A stretch of 41,585 nucleotides of DNA from Burkholderiales bacterium (GCA_027487815.1 JAIYCW010000005.1:1-41585), one strand, 5' to 3'. Shown: positions 11,001 to 19,238, counted from the first letter of the stretch. Program-made: numbers and translations. Notes: generated by a model not told the origin, from the letters alone.

Positions 11001-12289
11001 TCATTGCTGATGATGCTGGCCGCGAGCGCGAGCGCCATAAGGTGCCTTACGGTGCGACGCTGCTGCAGCTTGATGGCAAGCAAGTCAAGGCCGGCACCGC
11101 ATTGGCCACCTGGGATCCGTTAACCCGTCCGATCATCACCGAGTACGCAGGTACCGTGAAGTTCGAAAACGTGGAAGAAGGCGCCACGGTTGCCAAGCAG
11201 ATTGACGAAGTCACCGGTCTGGCCACTTTGGTGGTGATCGATTCCAAGCGTCGGGGCACCAATGCCAAGAACGTGCGCCCGCAGGTCAAGCTGCTCAACG
11301 AGAAGGGCGATGAAGTCAAGATCGCCGGCACCGATCACTCGGTGACGATCACCTTCCCGGTGGGTGCGCTGATCACCGTGCGCGATGGGCAGCAGGCAGG
11401 CGTGGGCGAAGTGCTGGCACGTATCCCGACTGAATCGCAAAAGACTCGCGACATTACCGGCGGTCTGCCGCGTGTGGCCGAGCTCTTCGAAGCGCGTTCA
11501 CCCAAGGATGCGGGCATGCTGGCGGAAGTCACCGGCACAGTGTCATTTGGTAAGGACACCAAGGGCAAACAGCGTCTGGTCATCACTGACCTCGACGGCA
11601 ATGCCCATGAGTTCCTGATTCCAAAAGACAAGAATGTTCTGGTGCACGACGGCCAGGTGGTCAACAAGGGCGAGATGATTGTGGACGGCCCTGCCGATCC
11701 GCATGACATCCTGCGTTTGTTGGGCATCGAATCGCTGGCTCGCTATATCGTGGACGAAGTGCAGGATGTGTATCGCTTGCAAGGTGTGAAGATCAACGAC
11801 AAACACATCGAGGTGATTGTTCGCCAGATGCTGCGTCGTGTGCAGATCACCGATCCGGGCGATACCGGCTTTATTCCTGGCGAGCAGGTAGAGCGTTCCG
11901 AGTTGCTGGATGAAAACGACAAGGCCCGCGCCGCAGATAAGCGTGAAGCCGTGTATATCAACCTGCTCTTGGGTATCACCAAAGCTTCGCTCTCGACCGA
12001 CTCCTTCATCTCGGCGGCTTCCTTCCAGGAAACCACCCGTGTACTCACCGAGGCTGCCATCATGGGCAAGCGCGATGATCTGCGCGGCTTGAAGGAGAAC
12101 GTGATTGTGGGTCGTCTGATTCCGGCCGGTACCGGCCTGGCTTATCACCGCGCCCGCAAGGTCAAGGAAGAGCTCGAGGCCAAGGAACAGGCCGCATTGG
12201 CAGCCTCCAGCAATGCGCTGGCGGAAGCCGAAGCTTTGTTCTCAGGCCCCGATGATGCTGCTGCAGCGGAGGAAGTGCCCGCGCAGTAA
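8048..12289 (+). CDS. rpoC: RNA polymerase beta' subunit
   Basis: This is the beta' subunit of RNA polymerase, 1413 residues (E. coli 1407). The N-terminal zinc ribbon carries four cysteines in [20 protein letters not shown]. The catalytic magnesium loop [12 protein letters not shown] holds the three essential aspartates. The second zinc site uses CGTHNG and [11 protein letters not shown]. The bridge/trigger-loop region includes [20 protein letters not shown]. The tail is acidic and alanine-rich ([14 protein letters not shown]). A Shine-Dalgarno (AGGAGAA) lies just before the ATG. The operon ends at the hairpin 24 nt downstream. Confidence 0.99.
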   Translation: MKALLDLFKQTQEEEHFDAIKIGLASPDKIRSWSFGEVKKPETINYRTFKPERDGLFCAKIFGPIKDYECLCGKYKRLKHRGVICEKCGVEVTLAKVRRERMGHIELASPVAHIWFLKSLPSRLGMVLDMTLRDIERVLYFEAFVVIEPGMTPLKRAQIMTEDDYLAKMEEYGDEFRAMMGAEGIRELLRSINIDRDIETLRKELEATSSEAKIKKLAKRLKVLEGFQRSGIKPDWMVMEVLPVLPPELRPLVPLDGGRFATSDLNDLYRRVINRNNRLKRLLELKAPEIIVRNEKRMLQESVDSLLDNGRRGKAMTGANKRALKSLADMIKGKGGRFRQNLLGKRVDYSGRSVIVVGPQLKLHQCGLPKLMALELFKPFIFNRLEAMGTVTTIKQAKKYVESQEPIVWDILEEVIREHPVMLNRAPTLHRLGIQAFEPVLIEGKAIQLHPLVCAAFNADFDGDQMAVHVPLSLEAQMEARSLMLASNNILFPSNGEPSIVPSQDIVLGLYYTTRDKINGMGEGMLFADIGEVQRAYDNKQVELGTKITVRLTEYKRDKATEEITPNPIRVETTVGRALLSEILPKGLPFALINKALKKKEISRLINASFRRCGLRDTVIFADQLLQYGFRLATRAGISISIDDMLVPTQKVTLLAEAEKEIKEIEQQYTSGLVTQGERYNKVVDIWGRAGDMVGKAMMEQLATQDVIDRHGNTVKQESFNSIYMMADSGARGSAAQIRQLAGMRGLMAKPDGSIIETPIKANFRDGLNVLEYFISTHGARKGLADTALKTANSGYLTRRLVDVTQDLVVVEDDCGTHNGVAMKALIEGGEVIEPLRDRILGRVAVADVINPETQETLFESGTLLDEDAVEEIERLGIDEVRVRTPLTCETRYGLCAKCYGRDLGRGVLVNSGEAVGVIAAQSIGEPGTQLTMRTFHIGGAASRASVASAVEAKSNGTVRFTVTMRYVTNGKGEQVVIGRSGEIIIADDAGRERERHKVPYGATLLQLDGKQVKAGTALATWDPLTRPIITEYAGTVKFENVEEGATVAKQIDEVTGLATLVVIDSKRRGTNAKNVRPQVKLLNEKGDEVKIAGTDHSVTITFPVGALITVRDGQQAGVGEVLARIPTESQKTRDITGGLPRVAELFEARSPKDAGMLAEVTGTVSFGKDTKGKQRLVITDLDGNAHEFLIPKDKNVLVHDGQVVNKGEMIVDGPADPHDILRLLGIESLARYIVDEVQDVYRLQGVKINDKHIEVIVRQMLRRVQITDPGDTGFIPGEQVERSELLDENDKARAADKREAVYINLLLGITKASLSTDSFISAASFQETTRVLTEAAIMGKRDDLRGLKENVIVGRLIPAGTGLAYHRARKVKEELEAKEQAALAASSNALAEAEALFSGPDDAAAAEEVPAQ

Positions 12290-12312
12290 AACTGTTCAGA
12301 GCTTTCGAAGTG

Positions 12313-12342
12313 AAAAAGCCGCTGAGAGATCAGCGGCTTTTT
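12313..12342 (+). terminator. Intrinsic terminator after rpoC
   Basis: A 12-bp perfect stem AAAAAGCCGCTG (12313-12324)/CAGCGGCTTTTT (12331-12342) with a 6-nt loop, continuing into TTCTTT. It closes the secE-rpoC transcription unit. The complementary A-run on the other strand could make it work in both directions. Confidence 0.93.
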
Positions 12343-12359
12343 CTTTGCCAGATCACTAA

Positions 12360-12483
12360 TTGATCTATTGTAAGTTGCTGCAACTGCATGCTGCACCTGA
12401 ATTGGCGAGCTTGCGAGTGCCTTCAGGAAACAAACTGGAAACCAGACGGCGCATACGAAGTGGAAATCGTCGACTATCACTAG
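12360..12483 (+). pseudogene. Degraded higB-type toxin relic (RelE superfamily)
   Basis: No intact gene is present, but two pieces of a HigB toxin can be read in different frames. In the frame of 12372 the sequence gives KLLQLHAAPELASLRVPSGN and then KLE, matching the family block ADLRVPPGNRLEALKGDR. After about 12440 a different frame gives PDGAYEVEIVDYH and stop at 12481-12483, matching the universal HigB C-terminus DVEIVDYH. The roughly 25 residues normally between them (the GDRAGQ...RICFRW core with catalytic positions) are missing, and so is the N-terminal third with its start codon. The stop lies just before higA, the normal higBA arrangement. HigB is known to be an mRNA-cutting toxin; this copy cannot be functional. 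Family recall is from memory. Confidence 0.75.
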
Positions 12484-12493
12484 GGGGTACCCC
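12484..12493. promoter_or_regulatory. GGGGTACCCC palindrome abutting the higA start
   Basis: A perfect 10-bp palindrome fills the space between the relic's stop codon and the higA ATG. The G-rich half also serves as the only candidate Shine-Dalgarno. HigA proteins repress their own operon by binding palindromes, so this could be an operator. The position inside the translation initiation region also fits an RNA or chance explanation. Confidence 0.3.
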
Positions 12494-12802
12494 ATGAGCA
12501 AGTTATTGGAAGAGATTCACCCCGGGGAAATTCTGATGGAGGATTTCATGAAAGCTATGGGAATCACAGCCCGTCAGCTTGCCGCAGACATCGACGTGCC
12601 ACCCAGCCGAATTAGCGAGATCGTGAATGGCCGTCGCCCGATCACTGCGGATACGGCGCTGCGGCTTGGGGTTTATTTCAAAATGGATGCGCGCTTTTGG
12701 ATGAATCTTCAATCCGAGTACGACATTCGAGTCGCCAACCGAACCCTCGCTAAAGAACTCGGGCGCCGCATTCGTGTATTCGAACCGGCTGATGCCCTAT
12801 GA
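12494..12802 (+). CDS. higA: HigA-family antitoxin (XRE-type DNA-binding protein), orphan
   Basis: A 102-residue helix-turn-helix protein. The N-terminus EEIHPGEILMEDFMKAMGIT and the helix-turn-helix ARQLAADIDVPPSRISEIVN followed by GRRPITADTALRLG are the signature of HigA antitoxins. FWMNLQSEYDIRVA is also typical. HigA normally neutralises HigB and represses the higBA promoter. Here the upstream toxin is a frameshifted relic, so HigA is an orphan that may still bind DNA or neutralise toxins elsewhere in the genome. It sits 204 nt after rpoC, beyond the terminator, so it needs its own promoter, which I could not define. Confidence 0.93.
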   Translation: MSKLLEEIHPGEILMEDFMKAMGITARQLAADIDVPPSRISEIVNGRRPITADTALRLGVYFKMDARFWMNLQSEYDIRVANRTLAKELGRRIRVFEPADAL

Positions 12803-12813
12803 AATTCCTGGAC

Positions 12814-13821
12814 TCAAATTCCGAGCGAGAGCGCCTTACGCCGTGATCGCGCTTGATGAAAGGCGGCAACGATGGCGTCTGCTGTTAATCCGTATTTGTT
12901 AAAGAGAAACGGTGTTGAGCCACCTTCGCCGAAACAGTCCTGGATACCGACCTTCGCATAGCCCACTGGCATCCCGGATTCGAGCAACACGTCAGCTACC
13001 GCTGAGCTTAACCCGCCAATCACTGAGTGATTTTCTGCGGTGACGATCACGCCGGTGCGGCGGGCGAAATCAAGAACAAGCGCTTGGTCCAGCGGCTTAA
13101 TCGTGGCCATGTTAATGACAGCTGCGTTGATGCCCTGTGCGGCGAGGGACCTCGCTGCTTGTTTGGCAATGTCTACCATCAGGCCACAAGCGATGATTGC
13201 GCCATCGCTACCGTCCATGACCACTGTTCCTTGTCCTGGTATTAAGGCCTGCGGCAGAAAGTCTGGCCCCACCGGGCCATCCGCACGTTTCAAGCGCAAA
13301 TAGACCGGGCCATCCACTTGGAGTGCAGCGCTGACTGCAGCAGCCATTTGCGTAGGGCCTTCAGGCTCGATCACTGTCATGTTGGGTAGCGCCCGCATCA
13401 GCGCCAGGTCGTCAATCGCCTGGTGAGACACGCCGAGCAAAGTGGTGAGGCCAGGCAAGAAACCCACGATCTTCACTGGCAGTTTGGGATACGCGACCTG
13501 CATCGCAATCTGGTCATAACATCGGCGGGTGGCAAATACACAGAAGGTATGCACAAACGGGATATCGCCTCCGCGTGCCATCCCCGCAGCAACACCAATC
13601 ATGTTGGCCTCGGCGATGCCGGTGTGGAAAAAACGCTGGCGCAGTGTGTCCCGAAACACGTCGGTTTCTGTGGCTCCTGCGAGATCGGCGCAAAGGCAAA
13701 CAATCCGTGGATCGGCTTTGGCCGCAGTGACCAGGGCATCACCATAAAGCCGGGGTGCAGGAGCACCCCGAGTAATAAAGTCGGTGACTTCGAGGTCGGC
13801 TTCAGCAGTTGGTTGTGTCAT
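12814..13821 (-). CDS. Split transketolase, C-terminal subunit (divergent active site)
   Basis: Carries the pyrimidine-binding and C-terminal domains of a thiamine-diphosphate transketolase, normally one chain with the gene upstream. The cofactor-activating glutamate is E71 in GIAEANMIGVAAGMA. H133 (VSHQAIDDLALMRALPNM) aligns with E. coli TktA H473. The stretch expected to read TH..(I/L).(V/L)GEDG instead reads FLPGLTTLLG (residues 121-130). The phosphate-contacting histidine (H461) and the aspartate (D469) that reads the substrate C2 hydroxyl are therefore absent. An arginine near residue 176-179 (YLRLKR) remains. Start: ATG at 13821, 5 nt after the partner's stop; a GTG at 13830 overlapping that stop would add three residues. 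Last gene of the operon. Donor and acceptor are unknown. Confidence 0.85.
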   Translation of the reverse strand: MTQPTAEADLEVTDFITRGAPAPRLYGDALVTAAKADPRIVCLCADLAGATETDVFRDTLRQRFFHTGIAEANMIGVAAGMARGGDIPFVHTFCVFATRRCYDQIAMQVAYPKLPVKIVGFLPGLTTLLGVSHQAIDDLALMRALPNMTVIEPEGPTQMAAAVSAALQVDGPVYLRLKRADGPVGPDFLPQALIPGQGTVVMDGSDGAIIACGLMVDIAKQAARSLAAQGINAAVINMATIKPLDQALVLDFARRTGVIVTAENHSVIGGLSSAVADVLLESGMPVGYAKVGIQDCFGEGGSTPFLFNKYGLTADAIVAAFHQARSRRKALSLGI

Positions 13822-13826
13822 GGGGC

Positions 13827-14684
13827 TCACTTTGATGTTTCAAGTTCCAGCAGGGCCTGTCGGGCAACATCGGGTGGCAACTTCATATTGTGGCCAAGAA
13901 TGCCTTCAAGGCTGGACGCGCCTTTACCCGCCAAAGTCTTGGCAATAATGCAGGTCGGCTGATCGGGATGCTCACGCGCGGCGTCCAGTGCGGCAAGGAG
14001 TTGTGCGAAGTCATGGCCATCGATGGCTACTACCCGAAAGCCAAAGCTTTCCCACTTTTGCGCTACTGGATTCATGTTCATCACTCTGTCGATGTGGCCT
14101 TCAACCTGCATCTCATTGAAGTCGATGATCAAGCACAAGTTGCCCAACTGATAACTGCCGGCCGCCATGGCAGCTTCCCATACTTGGCCTTCCTGCATTT
14201 CGCCATCGCCAAGCACAACATAAACGCGCGCATCACGCCCGTGAAGTCGATGGCTTAGTGCCATTCCCACGCCAACAGAGAGCCCTTGACCCAGTGAGCC
14301 GCAAGTTGCTTCGATGACCGGCCCCATGCGCTCTGAGGCGTTGATTTCAAGCGTGGAGCCATCCTCGCAATAGCTTGGTAGCGTGGCGGGGTCGATCAAG
14401 CCGCGCGCTGCAAGGGTTGCCATAAAGATAGCTGTGTTGTGCGCGGTAGAAAGGAGGAACCGATCGCGATCCACCCAGCTCGGGTCGTTTGCATCCAGAT
14501 GCATTTCAGCAAAATAAAGTGCGGTGAATATATCTGCTGCACCCAAGCCCTGCTGAACATATCCTTGGCCGGTGGGAGCCACCAGACGAACCACCTGCTT
14601 GCGCAATTCACGCGCTATGCCTTGCAGGGTTTTGATATCCCGCACTTTGGGCGTGGGCTGGCGTTGCACAACATCCGCTTTCAT
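13827..14684 (-). CDS. Split transketolase, N-terminal (PP-binding) subunit
   Basis: A 285-residue subunit that binds the diphosphate of thiamine diphosphate: GDGEMQEGQVWEAAM (residues 159-173) followed by N190 forms the GDG...N metal/cofactor motif, and SLGQGLSVGVGMA (130-142) is canonical. H82 (LSTAHNTAIF) matches TktA H66. Two donor-binding histidines are missing: the GHPG motif (H26) is replaced by GQGYVQQG (39-46), and the PGHPE motif (H100) by a stretch reading STLEINASERMGP. The fold and cofactor site therefore look active while the sugar-binding site has diverged. It lies 9 nt after the dehydrogenase gene and directly before the other subunit, so the pair should assemble as a heterotetramer. 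Comparison to E. coli numbering is from memory. Confidence 0.88.
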   Translation of the reverse strand: MKADVVQRQPTPKVRDIKTLQGIARELRKQVVRLVAPTGQGYVQQGLGAADIFTALYFAEMHLDANDPSWVDRDRFLLSTAHNTAIFMATLAARGLIDPATLPSYCEDGSTLEINASERMGPVIEATCGSLGQGLSVGVGMALSHRLHGRDARVYVVLGDGEMQEGQVWEAAMAAGSYQLGNLCLIIDFNEMQVEGHIDRVMNMNPVAQKWESFGFRVVAIDGHDFAQLLAALDAAREHPDQPTCIIAKTLAGKGASSLEGILGHNMKLPPDVARQALLELETSK

Positions 14685-14693
14685 CTGAGGTCC

Positions 14694-15623
14694 TTATGTG
14701 GTGGCCGAATCTGGCGGCACCGGGTGATGCTCAACTTGAGCGATATCCTCGAGGAGTAACAGCATGGCTGTGCAATCCTCCTGCCCGCGGCCCCATGGTT
14801 TGGCCAACGCATACAATTCGCGGGCTGCCGCACCCAAGGGCAATGGCGCGCCTTCAGACGCTCCCAGCTTAAGTGCAAGCGAAAGGTCCTTTAATCCCAT
14901 GCTCAGCGGGAAGTCAGGCGACACATCACCCCGCAGAACCTTGCGCGGATAGTTGGTGAGCATTTGGCCCTTGCCTGCGGGCGTTTTGGAAAACAACTCG
15001 AAGGCCATCTGTCGATCAATACCGAGTTTTGCGGCGAACATCAGGCCTTCAGCTGCTACCACCATCTGCACCATGGAGAGGTAGTTGTTGACGAGCTTTA
15101 GCCGCAGGCCTGAACCAACATCGCCAACGTGAAAAATCTGCTCGCCCATGGCCTCAAATGCGGGACGTGCCCGAGCCAGATTGGCCGCAGTGCCGCCCAC
15201 CAGAATCAATAAGTCACCGGTGACCGCCTCACGAGGGGAGCGGCACACCGGAGCATCCATAAAGCCAATGCCACAGGTAGCCAGCTCTGCCGCAAGTTCC
15301 ACGGTGTCTTGCGGATCGCCGGTGCTCATGTCAACCACCAACGCGCCGGTGGCTAGGTTTTCGATCGCGCCATCCGTGCCCAACAGGACTTCGCGGACAT
15401 GTTTTGATTCGGGCAGCATGGTGAACACGATGTCGCTATGTTGCGCCACTTCGCGTGGGCTTGCGCAAATGCGAACTGACAAGCCTTCAAAGGAGCGCAA
15501 GGCCTCGGGCGATTTGTCGAACACACATAACGCAAAGCGTGCTGCCGCAAGGTTGTGGGCCATGGGAAGGCCCATCTTCCCCAGGCCGATAAATCCGAGC
15601 CTTGAAGTTGAGCCTTCACTCAT
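14694..15623 (-). CDS. Beta-hydroxyacid dehydrogenase, YihU-like (possible sulfolactaldehyde reductase)
   Basis: A 309-residue NAD(P)-dependent enzyme of the 3-hydroxyisobutyrate dehydrogenase superfamily. The Rossmann motif is FIGLGKMGLPMAHNL (residues 11-25) and the catalytic lysine is K176 (LKLVNNYLS). The usual substrate-binding SGG is replaced by C127-R128-S129 in DAPVCRSP. In E. coli YihU (3-sulfolactaldehyde reductase) the sulfonate is bound by R123, N174 and S178. The equivalents here are R128, N179 and S183, and the C-terminal half (AGKGQMLTNYPRKVL, PLPLGAAARELY) also resembles YihU closely from memory. It lies in an operon with a sulfonate-type importer and a transketolase. It may reduce sulfolactaldehyde, sulfoacetaldehyde or another small anionic aldehyde; tartronate semialdehyde or hydroxyisobutyrate remain alternatives. 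Confidence 0.8.
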   Translation of the reverse strand: MSEGSTSRLGFIGLGKMGLPMAHNLAAARFALCVFDKSPEALRSFEGLSVRICASPREVAQHSDIVFTMLPESKHVREVLLGTDGAIENLATGALVVDMSTGDPQDTVELAAELATCGIGFMDAPVCRSPREAVTGDLLILVGGTAANLARARPAFEAMGEQIFHVGDVGSGLRLKLVNNYLSMVQMVVAAEGLMFAAKLGIDRQMAFELFSKTPAGKGQMLTNYPRKVLRGDVSPDFPLSMGLKDLSLALKLGASEGAPLPLGAAARELYALAKPWGRGQEDCTAMLLLLEDIAQVEHHPVPPDSATT

Positions 15624-15686
15624 ACCGGTACCCCGGTAAGCGGCAAGCGGCAGGAATATTGAAGCAAGTCATGGCGGCGTTGATGG

Positions 15687-16748
15687 CTACTGAAGGTTGG
15701 CCCAGGCCTTGAGCTTGGGATCAGCCTCAATGCGCTTCAACACTTCATCGGTCACGAAAGTCTTGGGGTCCAGAGGTGTTCGTACCGTGCCAGTCTCGGT
15801 CATGTAGCCGATGATTTGCTCGAAGCCTTTATCCATCGTGGACGGGGCGGTGCCGCGGTTGAAGGTTTGAAGCTGTTCAGCCAATCGGAATTTCGAACGA
15901 TCCCGTGTGAGCTCCTGGCGCACATACTTGGGATCAATCACGGTGCCGGTACGGGCATAGAAGTTGGTCAGGATCTTCAGGGTTTCTTCAGGGTTGGCTC
16001 GTTCCCAGGCTACAGCGCGCAGGTAAGTGGCCAGGAAGCGGGCCGCAACATCAGGATTGGCTTTCAGGAACTCGGGGCGAGCCACCACTGCGGAGAACAA
16101 AAACGTTCCGGCATCTTTCGCAGAGCAGAGTACCTCGCTGCCGATTTGTTGATTCAGGGTGTAGATGTTGGGGGTCCAAGTGGCGGCTAGTGCCCCTGTT
16201 CCGTTGGCAAACGCAGAGACAATTTGCGGCGGCGATAAGTTGACCCACTGCATATCGGTCCGAGCGACTCCGAGCTTGCGCATGCAGCCCCACGCCGCAA
16301 ACTCGCCAGTGGAGTTGGTCGAGACCAGAAATTGCTGGCCTTTAAGCGATTGTGGATTGGCTCGAATCGCTGCGATTTGATCCTTGCGCGCAATCACCGC
16401 GTTGGCCCCACTTTCTTCAGCGGCCAAGCCAATGGTTTGCAAGCCGTAACGCACTGCACCAAGCACGGCGGGTGGTCCGCCCAGGCCACCGAAGTCCCAG
16501 TCGCCTGCTGCCCCAGCAGCAATTTGCGGAGCACCGCTGGCAAACATGGTGAAGGTGGGGGCCAATCCTGCTTCTTTCCACCAGCCCTTTTCGGTGGCGA
16601 TCTCAAAAGTCACCCCCCAAAACGCGGGCTGATAACTAATTCGGATTGGTGTCAGTGCAGGCGTTTGGGCAGGGGCCTGAGCGCTGGCGTTAAACGCGCT
16701 GATCGATAGGGCGATCGATGCGATCACATGGCTCATCAATTTTTTCAT
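15687..16748 (-). CDS. ABC transporter substrate-binding protein, SsuA/TauA/NMT1 family
   Basis: A 353-residue periplasmic binding protein with a cleavable signal peptide (MKKLMSHVIASIALSISAFN, cut near ASA-QA at about residue 24). The mature part opens with IRISYQPAFWGVTFEIATEK, the pattern of the nitrate/sulfonate/taurine (NMT1-like) group. The segment AAGAAGDWDFGGLGGPPAVL is also typical. The start has a strong Shine-Dalgarno (AAGGAGACACCC before ATG on the minus strand). It is 60 nt downstream of the ATPase gene and 63 nt upstream of the dehydrogenase gene. It should deliver substrate to the two-permease importer; the ligand is not readable, but the family favours sulfonates, aromatic acids or pyrimidines. 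Confidence 0.9.
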   Translation of the reverse strand: MKKLMSHVIASIALSISAFNASAQAPAQTPALTPIRISYQPAFWGVTFEIATEKGWWKEAGLAPTFTMFASGAPQIAAGAAGDWDFGGLGGPPAVLGAVRYGLQTIGLAAEESGANAVIARKDQIAAIRANPQSLKGQQFLVSTNSTGEFAAWGCMRKLGVARTDMQWVNLSPPQIVSAFANGTGALAATWTPNIYTLNQQIGSEVLCSAKDAGTFLFSAVVARPEFLKANPDVAARFLATYLRAVAWERANPEETLKILTNFYARTGTVIDPKYVRQELTRDRSKFRLAEQLQTFNRGTAPSTMDKGFEQIIGYMTETGTVRTPLDPKTFVTDEVLKRIEADPKLKAWANLQ

Positions 16749-16808
16749 GGGTGTCTCCTTGGGTGTTACTGGGTTGGTACGCGTTTGTCTGGTGAGGTCG
16801 AGCTTGAG

Positions 16809-17609
16809 TTAGATTGGTGAAGGACTATTGGCTTTGACATGCTTGAGCATTCTTGATATCTCCGCTCTGAGGTGGGTGAAGGAGGGGAGTTCCATCACGG
16901 CTTCAATGGGCAGATCAGCCCACTGTTCTTCGCTTCGCAGCTTGGTCACATCGATGATTTCCTTGATGCGCCCCGGATGACGCGACATCACGACAACGCG
17001 ATCAGCGAGGTAAACCGCTTCCTCAACGCTATGGGTGATGAACAACACCGTGCGTGGATTCACTCGTGAGAGGCGCACCAGCTCTTCTTGCATCACGATC
17101 CTGGTCTGCGCATCCAGTGCGCCAAACGGCTCGTCCATCAGGAGCACGGCGGGATCGATGGAATAGGAGCGTGCAATCGCCACGCGCTGTTGCATACCAC
17201 CTGAAAGCTGATGGGGGTAGGCGTTTTCATGGCCGGTGAGGCCCATGAGGCTGATGTAGCGTTCTACTACCGGGGCTTGTTTGGCCGCTGAAACACCCAT
17301 GCAATTCAAGCCAAAGGCAATGTTTTGCCGCACGGTTTTCCAGGGCAGCAAGGCGAACTGCTGAAATACAACCGCGCGCTCGGGACCTGGGCCCATCACC
17401 TCCTGGCCACCGACCTTTACCGAACCCGACGTGGGGAAATCCAATCCGGCCGCCATGCGCAAGAGCGTGGTCTTGCCGCAACCGGAAGGGCCGACCAGAG
17501 CGACAAATTCCTTGTCTGCGACTTCCAGATCAATACTGTCAAGAGCCACGAACTCACGCCCATCTGATGGGTAAACGCGGGAGACCTTGCTAAAGGAGAT
17601 GGCGCTCAT
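16809..17609 (-). CDS. ABC transporter ATP-binding protein (SsuB/TauB type)
   Basis: A 266-residue ATPase that powers import. Walker A is GPSGCGKTTLL (residues 40-50), the Q-loop FQQFALLPW (82-90), the signature LSGGMQQR (135-142) and Walker B VLLMDEPFGALD (155-166). The switch histidine sits in FITHSVEEAVYLAD. The start chosen is the ATG at 17609 (MSAISFSKVSRVYP), which begins the conserved domain; a longer upstream reading has no family match. It follows the second permease gene by 19 nt. The SsuB/TauB-like length and motifs fit the neighbouring permeases and binding protein. Confidence 0.93.
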   Translation of the reverse strand: MSAISFSKVSRVYPSDGREFVALDSIDLEVADKEFVALVGPSGCGKTTLLRMAAGLDFPTSGSVKVGGQEVMGPGPERAVVFQQFALLPWKTVRQNIAFGLNCMGVSAAKQAPVVERYISLMGLTGHENAYPHQLSGGMQQRVAIARSYSIDPAVLLMDEPFGALDAQTRIVMQEELVRLSRVNPRTVLFITHSVEEAVYLADRVVVMSRHPGRIKEIIDVTKLRSEEQWADLPIEAVMELPSFTHLRAEISRMLKHVKANSPSPI

Positions 17610-17628
17610 GCTTGTTCCATAGTGATGT

Positions 17629-18432
17629 TCATGCGGCCCAATTCCGGCGAATACGCGCTTCAGCCATGCGCAGCAGCAGGTCAATAAACGCACCGGTAAG
17701 CCCGACAGCAACCATGCCGCTCATGACAATCGAGGTTGCCAGATTGTTTTGCCCCTGAACCATCAGGAAGGCCACACCCGACGACACCACAATCAGCTCG
17801 GCACCGACCAGCGACTGCCAGCCCACCCCCGCGCCAATCCGCAGACCAGCGACTATGGAAGGAATGGACCCTGGAATCAGAACCTGGGAGATCACTTGCC
17901 AATCATTGGCGCCATGCACACGTGCGGCTTCTACCAGGCGAACATCGACAAGTTTTGCACCGCGATATGCGTTGATCACACAAGGCGCAAAGGCGCCGGA
18001 GAAGATGATCAGAATCGGCCCGCCAATTCCAGTGCCAAACCACAGGGTTGCAAACGGCACCCAGGCAATCGGCGCAATAAAACGCAGGGCATCAAACACT
18101 GGCGTCACAATATGGTCAAAGCGGCGCGACCAGCCCATTAGCAGACCCATCGGCACTCCCACTGCAGCTGCCAGCAGAAAGCCCAGCAAATAGCGACCAA
18201 TGCTCGAAAGCAAGTGTTGTTGAAGGGTAAAGCCTGCGAACGGTTCGCTCACCAATTTCAGAATCATCACCGCAACCGCATCGGGGCCGGGCAGCATTTT
18301 GCTTGGAACAATGCCCGAGCGAGACAGCAAGAACCACATACCAAACAGGACAATAAATCCGGCGCTGGTCAGCATGAGGCGTTCGAGCGCACCGACTTCA
18401 TTGGAGCGAGCTCTGCGCCTTGGGGTATTCAT
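17629..18432 (-). CDS. ABC transporter permease (SsuC/TauC type), second copy
   Basis: A 267-residue inner-membrane permease with about six helices. The cytoplasmic EAA loop, which docks the ATPase, reads LVEAARVHGANDWQVISQVL followed by IPGSIPSIVAGL. The ATG at 18432 overlaps the upstream permease stop in an ATGA arrangement, indicating translational coupling and a heterodimeric channel. It differs clearly from its partner (for example GWQSLVGAELIVV against SWMTLVAAELVGA), so it is not a recent duplicate. It belongs to the operon of importer, dehydrogenase and transketolase. Confidence 0.92.
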   Translation of the reverse strand: MNTPRRRARSNEVGALERLMLTSAGFIVLFGMWFLLSRSGIVPSKMLPGPDAVAVMILKLVSEPFAGFTLQQHLLSSIGRYLLGFLLAAAVGVPMGLLMGWSRRFDHIVTPVFDALRFIAPIAWVPFATLWFGTGIGGPILIIFSGAFAPCVINAYRGAKLVDVRLVEAARVHGANDWQVISQVLIPGSIPSIVAGLRIGAGVGWQSLVGAELIVVSSGVAFLMVQGQNNLATSIVMSGMVAVGLTGAFIDLLLRMAEARIRRNWAA

Positions 18433-19238
18433 AGTGCCCGCCACGGCAATGCCCATTTTTCGAGACGTGTCAGCAGCATCGTAGTGGTCGCGCCCAGCAC
18501 CGCTACACAGGCCATGGCAAAAAGAATCATGCCGGGATACACATCTTGCGCTGCGATGATCAAGACCCGACCAATACCAACAAAGGCACCCACCAGCTCA
18601 GCGGCCACGAGGGTCATCCATGAAGATTGCAAAGACAGCTTCAAGCCAGTGAAGACCATCGGCAGCGCACCCGGTATCAACACATGGCGAATCACTTGCC
18701 ACTGCGAAGCGCCATGAACCCTTGCCGCCGACAGCAAAAGCGGGTCAATCATGCGGACACCAGTAAATGTGTTGATCACCGCCGGTACAAATGCCGCGTA
18801 CCAGATCACGAATATCTTCGAGGCATCGCCCAAGCCGAACCACAAAAGTGCAAGTGGAATCCAGGCTAGGGGTGGGATGGGGCGCAGCAGCAAAAACGTG
18901 GGATTGATAAACAGCTCGAAGCGGCGGCTCATGCCCATCACAAGCCCAAGTGTGCAGCCTGTGGAGGTCGCTACCAAAAAGCCCATGGCTACCAAACGCA
19001 GGCTGTGAAATACATGCCCCCACAAGGTACCGCCCGCGTAACCCACGGTGAGGATTTGCTCGGCGGCGTCCCAGGTTGCCTTGGGGCTAGGAAAGCGCGC
19101 CGGATGGATGAGGCTCCATACGCTTGTCCACAAGGTCCACAACCCGATCAGGACAATCGCGGTGAGGCAAGCCACCAGCGCAGGTCTGCTCGACCGACGC
19201 GCTTTGGGGATGTGTTGTGCTGAGTGTTTGGTGGGCAC
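18429..19238 (-). CDS. ABC transporter permease (SsuC/TauC type), first gene of operon
   Basis: A 269-residue permease with an N-terminal anchor helix (LVACLTAIVLIGLWTLWTSV, about residues 21-40) and five or so further helices. The EAA loop is LLSAARVHGASQWQVIRHVL then IPGALPMVFTGL. The only plausible start is GTG at 19238 (MPTKHSAQHIPKARR): an in-frame stop lies just upstream and no ATG is in phase. It is the promoter-proximal gene of the leftward operon and begins 33 nt from the paired LacI-type operators. It overlaps the next permease by 4 nt. Confidence 0.9.
   Translation of the reverse strand: MPTKHSAQHIPKARRSSRPALVACLTAIVLIGLWTLWTSVWSLIHPARFPSPKATWDAAEQILTVGYAGGTLWGHVFHSLRLVAMGFLVATSTGCTLGLVMGMSRRFELFINPTFLLLRPIPPLAWIPLALLWFGLGDASKIFVIWYAAFVPAVINTFTGVRMIDPLLLSAARVHGASQWQVIRHVLIPGALPMVFTGLKLSLQSSWMTLVAAELVGAFVGIGRVLIIAAQDVYPGMILFAMACVAVLGATTTMLLTRLEKWALPWRAL

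Noticed and set aside
12814-14684. Calling the two genes a frameshifted single transketolase
   Set aside because: Each half has complete domains, its own start, a 5-nt spacing or short overlap, and the split form is a known family type. Nothing suggests a recent frameshift.
18214-18717. Plus-strand open frame of 167 codons opposite the ABC permease genes
   Set aside because: It spans the ATGA junction of two well-supported genes on the other strand, has no family match, and its composition is that of a complementary-strand shadow.
17629-19238. The two permease genes as a recent tandem duplication
   Set aside because: Their sequences differ throughout apart from the conserved EAA loop, which indicates an old heterodimeric pair.
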